From positions 1 through 29,871 of the forward strand of contig JAQUYY010000001.1 in NCBI GenBank assembly GCA_028691575.1: a stretch of 29,871 bases of DNA, given 5' to 3'. The notes under the pieces were generated by a model. That model saw only the letters and a program-made list of their open reading frames with translations. It was not told where the DNA came from and did not search any database. Shown here in pieces: positions 8,098 through 14,408 of this stretch (positions within the stretch are counted from its first letter, which is position 1; every line of letters starts with the position of its first letter). This DNA comes from Candidatus Gastranaerophilales bacterium. Its GTDB lineage: Bacteria; Cyanobacteriota; Vampirovibrionia; Gastranaerophilales; JAQUYY01. The translations under genes were made by a program, and so were the position numbers.

Positions 8098-8181
8098 GAA
8101 ACAATTTTAGCATTAACATTATTGTAAATGAATGTAAAAACATAAGAAAAATTTGATTTTCATTCTAAAAAAATGTTTTTA

Positions 8182-8187
8182 TATAAT
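8182..8187 (+). promoter_or_regulatory. Candidate -10 box of the coiled-coil gene
   Basis: A perfect TATAAT lies 28 nt before the start codon at 8215. No good -35 box is seen at the standard distance; TTTTCA at 8157-8162 has a long 19-bp spacer. Confidence 0.35.
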
Positions 8188-8214
8188 TACAAAAGAAATT
8201 GCAAGGAGTCTTAA

Positions 8215-8508
8215 ATGAGTGTTTCAGGAATAAATCCATTTGATAAAAATTCTTCTGTTCAAAAAATAGCCGAACTTAAGGCTATGGAATCAAATTCACT
8301 AAAAGAAGAACCTAAAAAAGATGAAAAAAATATTGATTTTAAATCACAGGCGCTTGAAAATGAAAGAAAAATACAAGATATTTCTTTAGAAATTGACGAA
8401 GCACAAGCAGATAAAGATATAGAAAAATTATCAGAAAAACTTGAAGAAAAGAAAAAATTGGTTGCCGAGGCAGTAAAACTTAAAGAAAAAAATCTTAAAA
8501 ATGAATAA
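8215..8508 (+). CDS. Small charged coiled-coil protein, function unknown
   Basis: 97-aa hypothetical protein. After a short SGINPFDK start it is almost entirely Lys/Glu/Asp/Gln/Leu-rich. From residue about 45 to the end it shows heptad-like spacing expected of a long helix or coiled coil. No signal peptide or membrane segment. AAGGAG at 8202-8207 is a near-perfect ribosome site, and a hairpin terminator follows at 8569-8592, so this looks like a real single-gene transcription unit. I do not recognise a family, and low-complexity composition makes distant matches unreliable. Confidence 0.7.
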   Translation: MSVSGINPFDKNSSVQKIAELKAMESNSLKEEPKKDEKNIDFKSQALENERKIQDISLEIDEAQADKDIEKLSEKLEEKKKLVAEAVKLKEKNLKNE

Positions 8509-8568
8509 TCCAAATTCAAACAAAAAATTAAATAAATAAAAAATAAATAAAATACGGAGTTTGTAAAG

Positions 8569-8592
8569 CCTGATAAAAAAATCAGGTTTTTT
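8569..8592 (+). terminator. Rho-independent terminator after the coiled-coil gene
   Basis: CCTGAT (8569-8574), six A, ATCAGG (8581-8586), then six T. Six-base-pair stem with a 6-nt loop, 60 nt after the stop codon. Confidence 0.75.
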
Positions 8593-8646
8593 ATTGTCTT
8601 AAAGGATGATTTTTTTTAAAAAAATTGTCTTTTTGTAGCTTTAAAA

Positions 8647-8674
8647 ATGACCGAGAAATCAGTACATTTATAAT
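8647..8674 (+). promoter_or_regulatory. Candidate promoter of the DUF378 gene
   Basis: ATGACC (8647-8652), 16 bp, then a perfect TATAAT (8669-8674), 29 nt before the ATG at 8704. The -35 box matches the consensus at four central positions. Confidence 0.5.
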
Positions 8675-8703
8675 AAAGAAAAAGATATAAAGGAGAATAA
8701 CAA

Positions 8704-8928
8704 ATGAATAAATCTATTTCCTATTTAACCTACTTCCTTATAATAATAGGTGCCCTAAACTGGGGATTGGTAGGATTTTTTGGATTTGATTTGGTTGCTT
8801 TTTTATTCGGAGATATGACTTTAACAAGCAGAATAATTTATTCTCTGGTTGGAATATCAGCTGTAATAAGTCTTATTTACGAATTTACATCTGAAAAAAC
8901 AGAAAAAAGCACTCAATCAAGCCATTAA
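8704..8928 (+). CDS. DUF378 family small membrane protein
   Basis: 74-aa integral membrane protein. The DUF378 signature is clear: a first helix containing IIIGALNWGLVGFFGFDLVA (about 12-34), then a second helix IIYSLVGISAVISLIYEF (about 44-61) and a short charged Ser/Thr/Lys tail on the far side. Length is typical of the family, whose function is not established (YuzA in Bacillus belongs to it). AAAGGAG lies just upstream of the ATG. Own promoter and own terminator, so monocistronic. Confidence 0.88.
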   Translation: MNKSISYLTYFLIIIGALNWGLVGFFGFDLVAFLFGDMTLTSRIIYSLVGISAVISLIYEFTSEKTEKSTQSSH

Positions 8929-8932
8929 AACA

Positions 8933-8966
8933 CTAAAAAGAGGTCAATTAAAAGACCTCTTTTTAG
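8933..8966 (+). terminator. Strong Rho-independent terminator
   Basis: CTAAAAAGAGGTC (8933-8945) pairs perfectly over 13 bp with GACCTCTTTTTAG (8954-8966), with an 8-nt loop, starting 4 nt after the DUF378 stop. The A/T flanks would let it work in both directions. Confidence 0.88.
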
Positions 8967-9268
8967 TATGCCAATTATTTTTTAAAAAATACTAGCATTT
9001 TTTTATTTCTTTTGCTACAATACTTTTTGTATCCTTGCTAAAATAGTTTATACCGATTTCAATAAGTAAACATTAAATAAATCAATCTTTTTAAATCGGT
9101 ATGAGTGAGTTGGGAGAGAAACCTCGGCAGAGAGTGAAACGGAAACGAAGAGTTTTCGCTGGAACTCGTTTAACGCCAAGCGTTTCAAGACAGCGACGTT
9201 TAAAAAAACCATGCACGTTGCTTTTCTTTAAAACTAGCTCATTCTGGTTTGGCAAAAATACAACAAGT
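8967..9268. other. Intergenic region before tRNA-Leu
   Basis: About 300 nt without a credible gene. It holds a perfect 10-bp inverted repeat, ATACCGATTT (9050-9059) and AAATCGGTAT (9093-9102), 33 nt apart, and copy B of the dispersed repeat at about 9103-9175. A possible promoter is TTGTAT (9027-9032) with TATACC (9049-9054), spacing 16. The open frames over 9091-9406 overlap the tRNA and are not genes. Confidence 0.5.
9103..9175. repeat. Dispersed GC-richer repeat, copy B
   Basis: Contains AGAGTGAAACGGAAACGA (about 9131-9148) followed by TTTTCGCTGGAACTCGTT, nearly identical in sequence and spacing to the minus strand of 4829-4898. It sits about 100 nt upstream of tRNA-Leu. Confidence 0.55.
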
Positions 9269-9354
9269 GCCGGAGTGGCGAAATCGGTAGACGCAGTGGA
9301 CTCAAAATCCACCGAGGTTCACCCCTCGTGTCGGTTCGAGTCCGACCTTCGGCA
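9269..9354 (+). tRNA. tRNA-Leu(CAA)
   Basis: Class II tRNA of 86 nt. Acceptor GCCGGAG pairs with CTTCGGC (one G-U), discriminator A at 9354. The anticodon stem GTGGA/TCCAC encloses loop CTCAAAA with anticodon CAA. The long variable arm is CGAGG...CCTCG, and the T arm is GTCGG-TTCGAGT-CCGAC. CCA is not encoded. It reads UUG codons and precedes ssrA by 82 nt. Confidence 0.96.
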
Positions 9355-9436
9355 TTTTTATCCAGATTTTAAAATTGAAACAAAACTATTTTTATTTCGT
9401 CTGTAAATACAGTCTTGAACATTGAAAATTAAATAT

Positions 9437-9839
9437 GGGGACGTTTTGGATTAGACAGGGCGATTGGTAGAATCAAACTGCGGGTCGGAGCGCTGTTCTT
9501 CGTTATCAACGAGCAACAAACAATAAATGGCAACAACGTCATTAAAGCTGACTTCGGCAGAGCTGCTGCTCTAGCTGCGTAGACAAACTTACGTATCAGC
9601 CACTGTACAATTTTTGACGATTGAATTGTATAGTCACTTCAAATCGAATGCTCTTAGTGTATGAAAGTAAGCTAAGATAAGATTTTCTTTCAAGGTCAGG
9701 CATGACTTTAAAAATGCTTAATTTTGGTTAAGGTTACGGTTTTTAATCATGCCAAAATGAAATCAATTAAAAACCTACACTCGTAGACGTTTGCTTGTAT
9801 CCGTTTTGGACGAGAGTTCGAATCTCTCCGTCTCCACCA
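9437..9839 (+). ncRNA. ssrA: tmRNA (transfer-messenger RNA)
   Basis: About 403-nt tmRNA that rescues ribosomes stalled on broken mRNA. The tRNA-like ends are GGGGACG (9437-9443) and CGTCTCC-A-CCA (9829-9839), with the T arm GAGAGTTCGAATCTCTC just before and CCA encoded. The tag frame runs 9529-9582 and ends in TAG: GNNVIKADFGRAAALAA, preceded in the protein by the alanine carried by the RNA. The ALAA end is the usual protease signal, and the Asn-Asn start recalls cyanobacterial tags. Whether the resume codon is the GGC at 9529 is inferred from the frame. The last about 73 nt are overlapped antisense by the recombinase gene of the integrated element. Confidence 0.95.
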
Positions 9840-11284
9840 TTTTTTAAATTAGCACTTTTGAACACAGGTTTGAAGGTGCTTTTTAGTTCTATGATTATAT
9901 TTTCACCATCGTAAGAAAAGTTCGAACACAGTAAATTTAATAATTTCCTTTTTTCTTCAACTGATTGGTTTAGATATAAGCTATAAGCATCTTTACAGAC
10001 TTTCAAAACAAGTTCTGCTTTATTTATAAAAGTTCTACTATCATTAAGCCTTGCTCTGTATTTTATTTCATATTCATCAATTTTTCTTTGCCAATCGTGT
10101 GAATTTTCAAAATAAAAATCTTCATCAATAATGCCGTCAATTTTATCCAAATACAATTTGTTTAAACGGTTTCTATATTTATCTATTTGTTGCAAGATAT
10201 GTTTTATTGAATGATTTTCATATTTATTTTTGAGTGCATACATTTCTTTAATTATTGAAATAACTTCTTTTATATCTTCTTCTGAAATATAAATGCCTTG
10301 CAAAATAGCAAAAACCGCATTGTCAATATGTTCTTGTTTTAAATATTTTCTTTTACAATCACCGCCTTTATTTCCTGTGCAGTGATAATAAATATATTTG
10401 CCTTTTTTAATTTCAGCAGTTAAATAACAGCCGCATTTAGAGCATTTAATCAAGTTTGTATATGTAAACTCGTGCTTTATTGTTTTGGGGCTTGTATGGG
10501 CTTCTCGTTGCTGCTGTACTGCATAAAAAAGTTCTTTAGTTATCAATGGTTCATGTTTACCAATAAACCTTTTGCCATTCCAATTAAATTCACCCATATA
10601 AAATGGATTATTAAAAGTTTTTTCAATTAATATCTTTGAACAAGGTTTTCTATTATATGAAAAGCCCTCTGAAGCAAGTTTTGTTGCCAATGTTTTAAAA
10701 GAATATGCACCTGTTGAATATAGTTCAAAAGCCTTTTTAACAAATGGTGCAGCAGTTTCATCTATTATAATTGTTCTTCTGCCATTCTCTTGGATAATAT
10801 TTTTATATCCAACCGGGGCTTTGCCGGGGAAGAACCCTTGTTCTGATTTTTCTTTTAATCCTTTACTGATTTCTTCAGAAAGATTGTCAATATAATTTTT
10901 AGCCATTAACACCCGGATGCCGTGCATAAATTTATCTTGGCTTTTTGAATTGTCGCTTAAAATAGTTCCTTCTTTTACAAAGTGAATTTCAACACCGTCA
11001 AGGTCATCAAGAGTAACATAATCTTTTAAATTTCTATAAAGTCTATCAGTCTTTTCTACAAGAATTGTTTTGATAGACTTATTTTTTTTGAGAAATTTCA
11101 CCATTTCAGTGAATTGTTTTCTGCCTGAAGTTTTTGCTGTTTCTGCTTCAACAAATTGAGAAACTATTTTTAAATTCTGTTTTACGGCATATTCTTTAAG
11201 CAGTTTAATTTGAGCAGGTATTGAAAAACCTTCTCTTTCTTGTTCTTTGCTTGATACTCTTGCATATAAAACTACTTGCTGCAT
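9767..11284 (-). CDS. Large serine recombinase (site-specific integrase)
   Basis: 505-aa integrase of the large serine recombinase class. The N-terminal resolvase domain has YARVSSKEQ with nucleophile S11, and KTDRLYRN at 78-85. The recombinase domain starts near 153 (PGKAPVGYK) and runs to about 255. The zinc-ribbon domain has C281, C284, C302 and C310 (CSKCG...HCTG...DCKRK), followed by a coiled-coil segment to about 440. The last 23 residues (GGDGEIRTLVQNG...) are encoded by the reverse complement of the ssrA 3' end, with the stop at 9767-9769 inside ssrA, so the C-terminus depends on the integrated state. The start codon lies 3 nt after the SWIM gene stop, so translation is coupled. It probably inserts and excises the element at ssrA. 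Confidence 0.93.
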   Translation of the reverse strand: MQQVVLYARVSSKEQEREGFSIPAQIKLLKEYAVKQNLKIVSQFVEAETAKTSGRKQFTEMVKFLKKNKSIKTILVEKTDRLYRNLKDYVTLDDLDGVEIHFVKEGTILSDNSKSQDKFMHGIRVLMAKNYIDNLSEEISKGLKEKSEQGFFPGKAPVGYKNIIQENGRRTIIIDETAAPFVKKAFELYSTGAYSFKTLATKLASEGFSYNRKPCSKILIEKTFNNPFYMGEFNWNGKRFIGKHEPLITKELFYAVQQQREAHTSPKTIKHEFTYTNLIKCSKCGCYLTAEIKKGKYIYYHCTGNKGGDCKRKYLKQEHIDNAVFAILQGIYISEEDIKEVISIIKEMYALKNKYENHSIKHILQQIDKYRNRLNKLYLDKIDGIIDEDFYFENSHDWQRKIDEYEIKYRARLNDSRTFINKAELVLKVCKDAYSLYLNQSVEEKRKLLNLLCSNFSYDGENIIIELKSTFKPVFKSANLKNGGDGEIRTLVQNGYKQTSTSVGF

Positions 11285-11287
11285 CTA

Positions 11288-12115
11288 TTATTTACTTTCT
11301 GCTATATTTAAATCTTCTTTAAAGAATGAAATATTTAAAATCTTCTTATCATCAACATATTTTGAACGATTTTTGTGTAAAAAACTTATAATATCTTTGC
11401 TTGTTATAAATAGTTCAGTTGCAGAAATTAGTGTATAATTTTTAATTTCTTCATCAAGCAAATTATTTTCTCTGGCTAGCCTAAGTAAAACATTTTTGTT
11501 TGATTTCTTTGGAAACTTTATTTCTGCAAGTTTCAAAATTTTTATTAGTTCATCTTTTGTAAAATAAATTTTTTCCAAAAAATCATCAACACTTAATGGG
11601 TGAAATTTAATAAATTTCAATTTTTCAAGATTGTTTAAAAGTTCATCATTTTTTGCGAAAAATAAATTATATAGACTTTTTCTTGATAACTGCATAAATT
11701 CGTACAATTCATAAATCCTATAATTTGAAACAAGTGGTTCAAATTGTGTCAATTCCTCAATATCACTTTGGATAAGCCCATGAATATTTTGAATAGATTC
11801 ATCAACAATATCTTTATTTAAGTACATTACTTTTGCATATTCCTTGAACTTATCTTTATACGGAATTTCTTTGCTATTTTTAACCTCAATAGCTTGAATT
11901 AATTTAGGTAAAAAATTAGGGGCTTTTTCTTTCAATAGTTCAAAATTATTATGTATTAAAGAAATTAAATGCTTACAAAGTTGTTTTTTCCCACCTGCCG
12001 GGCAAGTGCAAACAACACAACTATCAAATATATAAACTTCATATTCATTATTGGAAGTTTTGCTTTTTACCTTTTGGCTAACTAAAAGGTTATTTGGAGT
12101 AAGTTTTTCAGTCAT
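11288..12115 (-). CDS. SWIM zinc-finger protein upstream of the recombinase
   Basis: 275 aa. The SWIM motif C-x-C-x(8)-C-x-H is visible at C36, C38, C47 and H49 (CTCPAGGKKQLCKH). SWIM fingers bind DNA or protein partners and occur in transposases, helicases and Rad51-partner proteins. The rest is helical; around residues 190-225 FTKDELIKILKLAE...NVLLRLAREN resembles a SAP-type DNA-binding helix pair (tentative). No catalytic domain recognised. The gene ends 3 nt before the integrase start, so the two form one transcription unit, which suggests a recombination accessory factor or regulator. Upstream on its strand is AGGGAAC, and the 15-bp site shared with the phage-type regulator promoter lies at 12132-12146. 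Confidence 0.72.
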   Translation of the reverse strand: MTEKLTPNNLLVSQKVKSKTSNNEYEVYIFDSCVVCTCPAGGKKQLCKHLISLIHNNFELLKEKAPNFLPKLIQAIEVKNSKEIPYKDKFKEYAKVMYLNKDIVDESIQNIHGLIQSDIEELTQFEPLVSNYRIYELYEFMQLSRKSLYNLFFAKNDELLNNLEKLKFIKFHPLSVDDFLEKIYFTKDELIKILKLAEIKFPKKSNKNVLLRLARENNLLDEEIKNYTLISATELFITSKDIISFLHKNRSKYVDDKKILNISFFKEDLNIAESK

Positions 12116-12131
12116 TTTTGCTTGTTCCCTA

Positions 12132-12146
12132 ATTACATAATTAAAT
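12132..12146. promoter_or_regulatory. Shared 15-bp site, copy 1 (candidate operator)
   Basis: ATTACATAATTAAAT, identical to 13026-13040. It contains the dyad ATTA-CA-TAAT. This copy lies 17 bp upstream of the SWIM-recombinase operon, next to a TATAAT-like -10 on the minus strand (TTATATAAT). A repressor site is inferred. Confidence 0.4.
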
Positions 12147-12190
12147 TATATAACAAGCATGATAAATTATAATAAATATTCAAATTAAAT

Positions 12191-12403
12191 CTACAAATCT
12201 TTAAATAAACTTTCAAGAGGGTAATTAAGAGCTTTAGCAACTTCAGCAAGATTGCAAATGCCAATATTTAACTCCCCTCTTTCAAGAAGTCCAATATATG
12301 TTCTGTGAGAGCCTGCAAGTTCAGCCAACTTTTCTTGGCTAAGTCCTTGTTTCTTTCTTTCAGCAGCTATTCTTCTACCAATTATTTTCCTTAAATCTTT
12401 CAT
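12191..12403 (-). CDS. XRE-family HTH regulator
   Basis: 70-aa protein consisting of a single Cro/CI-type helix-turn-helix domain. GLSQEKLAELAGSHRTYIGLLERG (about 20-43) covers the recognition helices, and the ending LNYPLESLF is typical of small XRE regulators such as restriction-modification controller (C) proteins and phage repressors. No effector domain. No clear Shine-Dalgarno before the ATG, so it may be translated from a very short leader. A dyad CATGC-GTG-GCATG lies 50 bp upstream (12453-12465) and is a plausible self-operator. Confidence 0.85.
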   Translation of the reverse strand: MKDLRKIIGRRIAAERKKQGLSQEKLAELAGSHRTYIGLLERGELNIGICNLAEVAKALNYPLESLFKDL

Positions 12404-12452
12404 ATAGCAATAATAAAAGCTATAAAAATTTTATCTACACCAAATTTATGCC

Positions 12453-12465
12453 CATGCGTGGCATG
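12453..12465. promoter_or_regulatory. Dyad CATGCgtgGCATG, candidate operator
   Basis: Perfect 5-3-5 dyad in the divergent region between the XRE gene (minus, start 12403) and the small open frame at 12563 (plus). Position and symmetry suit a dimeric HTH regulator; no experimental support. Confidence 0.35.
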
Positions 12466-12562
12466 TGATACTGACTAGGTGTTGAAAATTGCCATATGAA
12501 AAAAATTTAAAACCCTACCGATTACTTTATATAAATGTAATAGTTTTTAGAAGGAATGTAAA

Positions 12563-12673
12563 ATGACACAAGAAGACATTTGTAAAATCTACGAAGCACT
12601 ACTTATTGCGTATCCAAAAGAGGCAAGAGTTATTTTATTACGTCTGTTAAACCGTATTCGTGCAGTAAATTAA
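12563..12673 (+). CDS. Small open reading frame (36 aa)
   Basis: Starts MTQEDICKIYEALL and ends RIRAVN. It is preceded by AAGGAA (12551-12556) with a 6-nt spacer and by an AT-rich TATATAAA stretch 30 nt upstream that could be a -10 region. The predicted protein is helical and basic near the end, with no recognised family. Its last 44 nt overlap, antisense, the 3' end of the regulator gene at 12630. Real expression is uncertain. Confidence 0.4.
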   Translation: MTQEDICKIYEALLIAYPKEARVILLRLLNRIRAVN

Positions 12674-12944
12674 CAACTTCTGCTTTAATTATTCCCTTGA
12701 ATTCGTCGCTAACATTAGCGGCGTTTTCTTTTATGAACATATCCCCTTTGTTTATAAGAAGCCAATTAATGTTTAAATTGTATATTGTCGCAAGCTTAAC
12801 CAAATTTTCATTACTAAGATTGTTTTTATCTTTTTCAACCTTTGTTATAGAAGGTCCTGCAATCCCCAAAGAATTTGCCAAATCTGCTTGAGATAACCTC
12901 AATGTTTCTCTAAACTCTTTTAATCTACTTCCTTGTGTTGACAA
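12630..12944 (-). CDS. Phage-type XRE repressor (CI-like)
   Basis: 104 aa. The N-terminal helix-turn-helix covers about residues 5-65 (LSQADLANSLGIAGPSITKVEKDKNN), then IYNLNINWLLINKGDMF, a hallmark of small phage repressors, and a short C-terminal tail without peptidase domain. The start is read as TTG (12942-12944), preceded by AAGAGG at a good distance; no ATG is available upstream. It is divergent from the Cro-like gene at 13122, with a control region containing dyads between them, as in temperate phage switches. Confidence 0.82.
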   Translation of the reverse strand: MSTQGSRLKEFRETLRLSQADLANSLGIAGPSITKVEKDKNNLSNENLVKLATIYNLNINWLLINKGDMFIKENAANVSDEFKGIIKAEVVNLLHEYGLTDVIK

Positions 12945-12979
12945 TGTTTAAGCCTCTTATTGTTAAGAAATGTAAAATA

Positions 12980-13040
12980 ATACTGCCCTTTGAGTTGCAA
13001 AAATTGCCTAGTGGGTAGTATAGTGATTACATAATTAAAT
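12980..13040. promoter_or_regulatory. Divergent control region between two HTH genes
   Basis: Contains ATACTGCCC (12980-12988) and its near-complement GGGTAGTAT (13013-13021, one G-T mismatch), GCAA-AAA-TTGC (12997-13007), and the second copy of ATTACATAATTAAAT (13026-13040) shared with the SWIM-recombinase promoter. Layout suggests operators for the CI-like and Cro-like proteins. Confidence 0.45.
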
Positions 13041-13053
13041 CAGTAAGATATTA

Positions 13054-13100
13054 ACACGGCATTGATGTCAATTCAATTCATCAGTTGGTCTAAGCCGTGT
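13054..13100 (+). other. Nested inverted repeats in the leader of the Cro-like gene
   Basis: ACACGGC (13054-13060) pairs with GCCGTGT (13094-13100), and TGATG (13063-13067) pairs with CATCA (13079-13083) inside it. It ends 22 nt before the chosen ATG and could fold in the mRNA leader. Confidence 0.4.
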
Positions 13101-13121
13101 GGACAATTAAAAGGAAGAAGG

Positions 13122-13322
13122 ATGTTGAAAAAGAGAATTGAAAAAATCAAAGAAGCTTTAAAAAAAGAAGGTATCTCACAGGGTGATATTGCAAGAGAAT
13201 TAAGCATCACCTCACACGCTGTTTGGTTTTGGGTGCACGGCAGAATGTCATCAAAAAACATAACAGAATGGTTCAGAAACAGATTTGGGGAAGAGTTCTT
13301 AAAAGAAATAGAACTTAACTAA
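13122..13322 (+). CDS. Cro-like HTH DNA-binding protein
   Basis: 66 aa from the ATG at 13122, chosen because AAGGAAGAAGG lies immediately upstream; an in-frame TTG/ATG at 13062/13065 has no ribosome site and overlaps the hairpin. Residues about 9-45 form a helix-turn-helix (KEGISQGDIARELSITSHAVWFWVHGR), followed by a short helical tail. Divergent from the CI-like repressor, so probably the second regulator of the element's switch. Phage Cro or excisionase-type function cannot be separated by sequence. Confidence 0.75.
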   Translation: MLKKRIEKIKEALKKEGISQGDIARELSITSHAVWFWVHGRMSSKNITEWFRNRFGEEFLKEIELN

Positions 13323-13410
13323 ACGATTTCAAAACAAAAAATTGAACAAGCAACAGGCTGTGTGCAACTGGGCTTAGTTTGCAATGAAAAATTACGAAAA
13401 GGAAAAACAA

Positions 13411-13557
13411 ATGAGCATAAAAAGAAAAGAAAAGAAAAAACCGGGCTTAATAGTAACTTTCAGTGATGAACCTGTTACTCCTGAAGCTAGAAAAAAAGCC
13501 CTTGGGAAAAATCCCCCGGTGAAATGTACAAAAAGACTGTTGAAAGAAGAGCAATGA
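13411..13557 (+). pseudogene. Small phage-module gene, probably frameshifted
   Basis: ATG at 13411 follows AAAAGGAA. The frame encodes 48 aa starting MSIKRKEKKKPGLIV. After ...EARKKALGKNP, at a run of five C (13512-13516), the adjacent frame continues sensibly as PGEMYKKTVERRAMKGIGKLNGKNC and stops at about 13592, which looks like one protein of about 60 aa broken by a single-base change. Position just before the portal remnant fits a small head or head-joining gene, but I recognise no family. Confidence 0.4.
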
Positions 13558-13575
13558 AGGGCATTGGAAAATTAA

Positions 13576-14196
13576 ACGGCAAGAACTGTTGAGCGTATAA
13601 GGGATATTAATGAATTTGTTGAAGCAACTTCTGTAAAAGAAAGAATTTTAGCTTGTTTAGCAATATTTATTAAAAAATTAGTTCCCGGAACAGGAATTGG
13701 AAGAAATACCCCTGTTAATAAAGATATTTCAACAGGATACAGCACACAAAAACTTGCACCCGGAATGATTAATGAATTGCAACCGGGGGATGATATTTCT
13801 GTTGTAAATCCTTCAGGACAAGCAAGCAATGCAAAAGATTTTATATCAACACAGCAACGTTTGATTGGAAGCGGTCAAGGCTTGAGTTATGAAGCTGTAT
13901 CAAGGGATATGTCGCAAGTCAATTATTCTTCTGCACGTCAAGGGCTTCTTGAAGATATAAGAACCTATAAAATGATGCAGAAATATTTAATAGAACATCT
14001 TTGCAAAATTGTTTACAGGGAATTTGTTACAGCTGCGGTTTTATCGGGCAAACTCAATATACCTGACTTTTTCAGCAATAAAGAAAGATATTTAAGGCAC
14101 TCTTGGATAACACCGGGATGGGATTGGATTGACCCGTTAAAAGAAGCAAAAGCCAATGAAGTGGCACTTAACACTGGTCAAACAAACCTTTGCTGA
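13576..14196 (+). pseudogene. Phage portal protein remnant (lambda-type portal)
   Basis: One continuous open frame without a proper start codon, from about 13576 to a stop at 14194-14196. It reads ERIRDINEFVEA... then LAPGMINELQPGDDI, NPSGQASN, MSQVNYSSARQGLLED and ends with HSWITPGWDWIDPLKEAKANEVALNTGQT. These are hallmarks of the C-terminal half of lambda-family portal proteins, which form the dodecameric DNA gate of the capsid; full proteins are about 480-530 aa. The first 300 or so residues are missing upstream, and the 3' end is cut at about 14187 by the recombinase fragment. An internal ATG at 13765 is not a true start. Confidence 0.8.
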
Positions 14197-14408
14197 TTTC
14201 TTCAGAAAGATTGTCAATATAATTTTTAGCCATTAACACCCGGATACCGTGCATAAATTTATCTTGGCTTTTTGAATTATCGCTTAAAACGGTTCCTTCT
14301 TTTACAAAGTGAATTTCAACACCGTCAAGGTCATCAAGAGTAACATAATCCTTTAAGTTTCTATAAAGTCTATCAGTCTTTTCTACAAGAATTGTTTTGA
14401 TAGACTTA
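14187..14408 (-). pseudogene. Internal fragment of a second serine recombinase gene
   Basis: 222 nt aligned without gaps to 10860-11081 of the intact recombinase (residues about 69-142) with seven differences by eye, about 97% identity. All seven are transitions and six fall at third codon positions; the other changes Ile to Val. The left side is fused to the portal remnant and the right side to the IS5-like end at 14409. Too short to function. Confidence 0.85.

Noticed and set aside
9091..9406. Open frames on both strands over the tRNA-Leu region
   Set aside because: They run through the tRNA and the dispersed repeat, have no ribosome site and no protein-like composition.
12697..12891. Plus-strand frame opposite the CI-like gene
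   Set aside because: No ribosome site; the opposite strand has a clear HTH protein.
13062..13121. Longer start for the Cro-like gene
   Set aside because: TTG/ATG at 13062/13065 lacks a ribosome site and lies in the hairpin; 13122 has AAGGAAGAAGG in front.
13572..13829. Minus-strand frame over the portal remnant
   Set aside because: Antisense shadow; the plus strand matches portal protein motifs.
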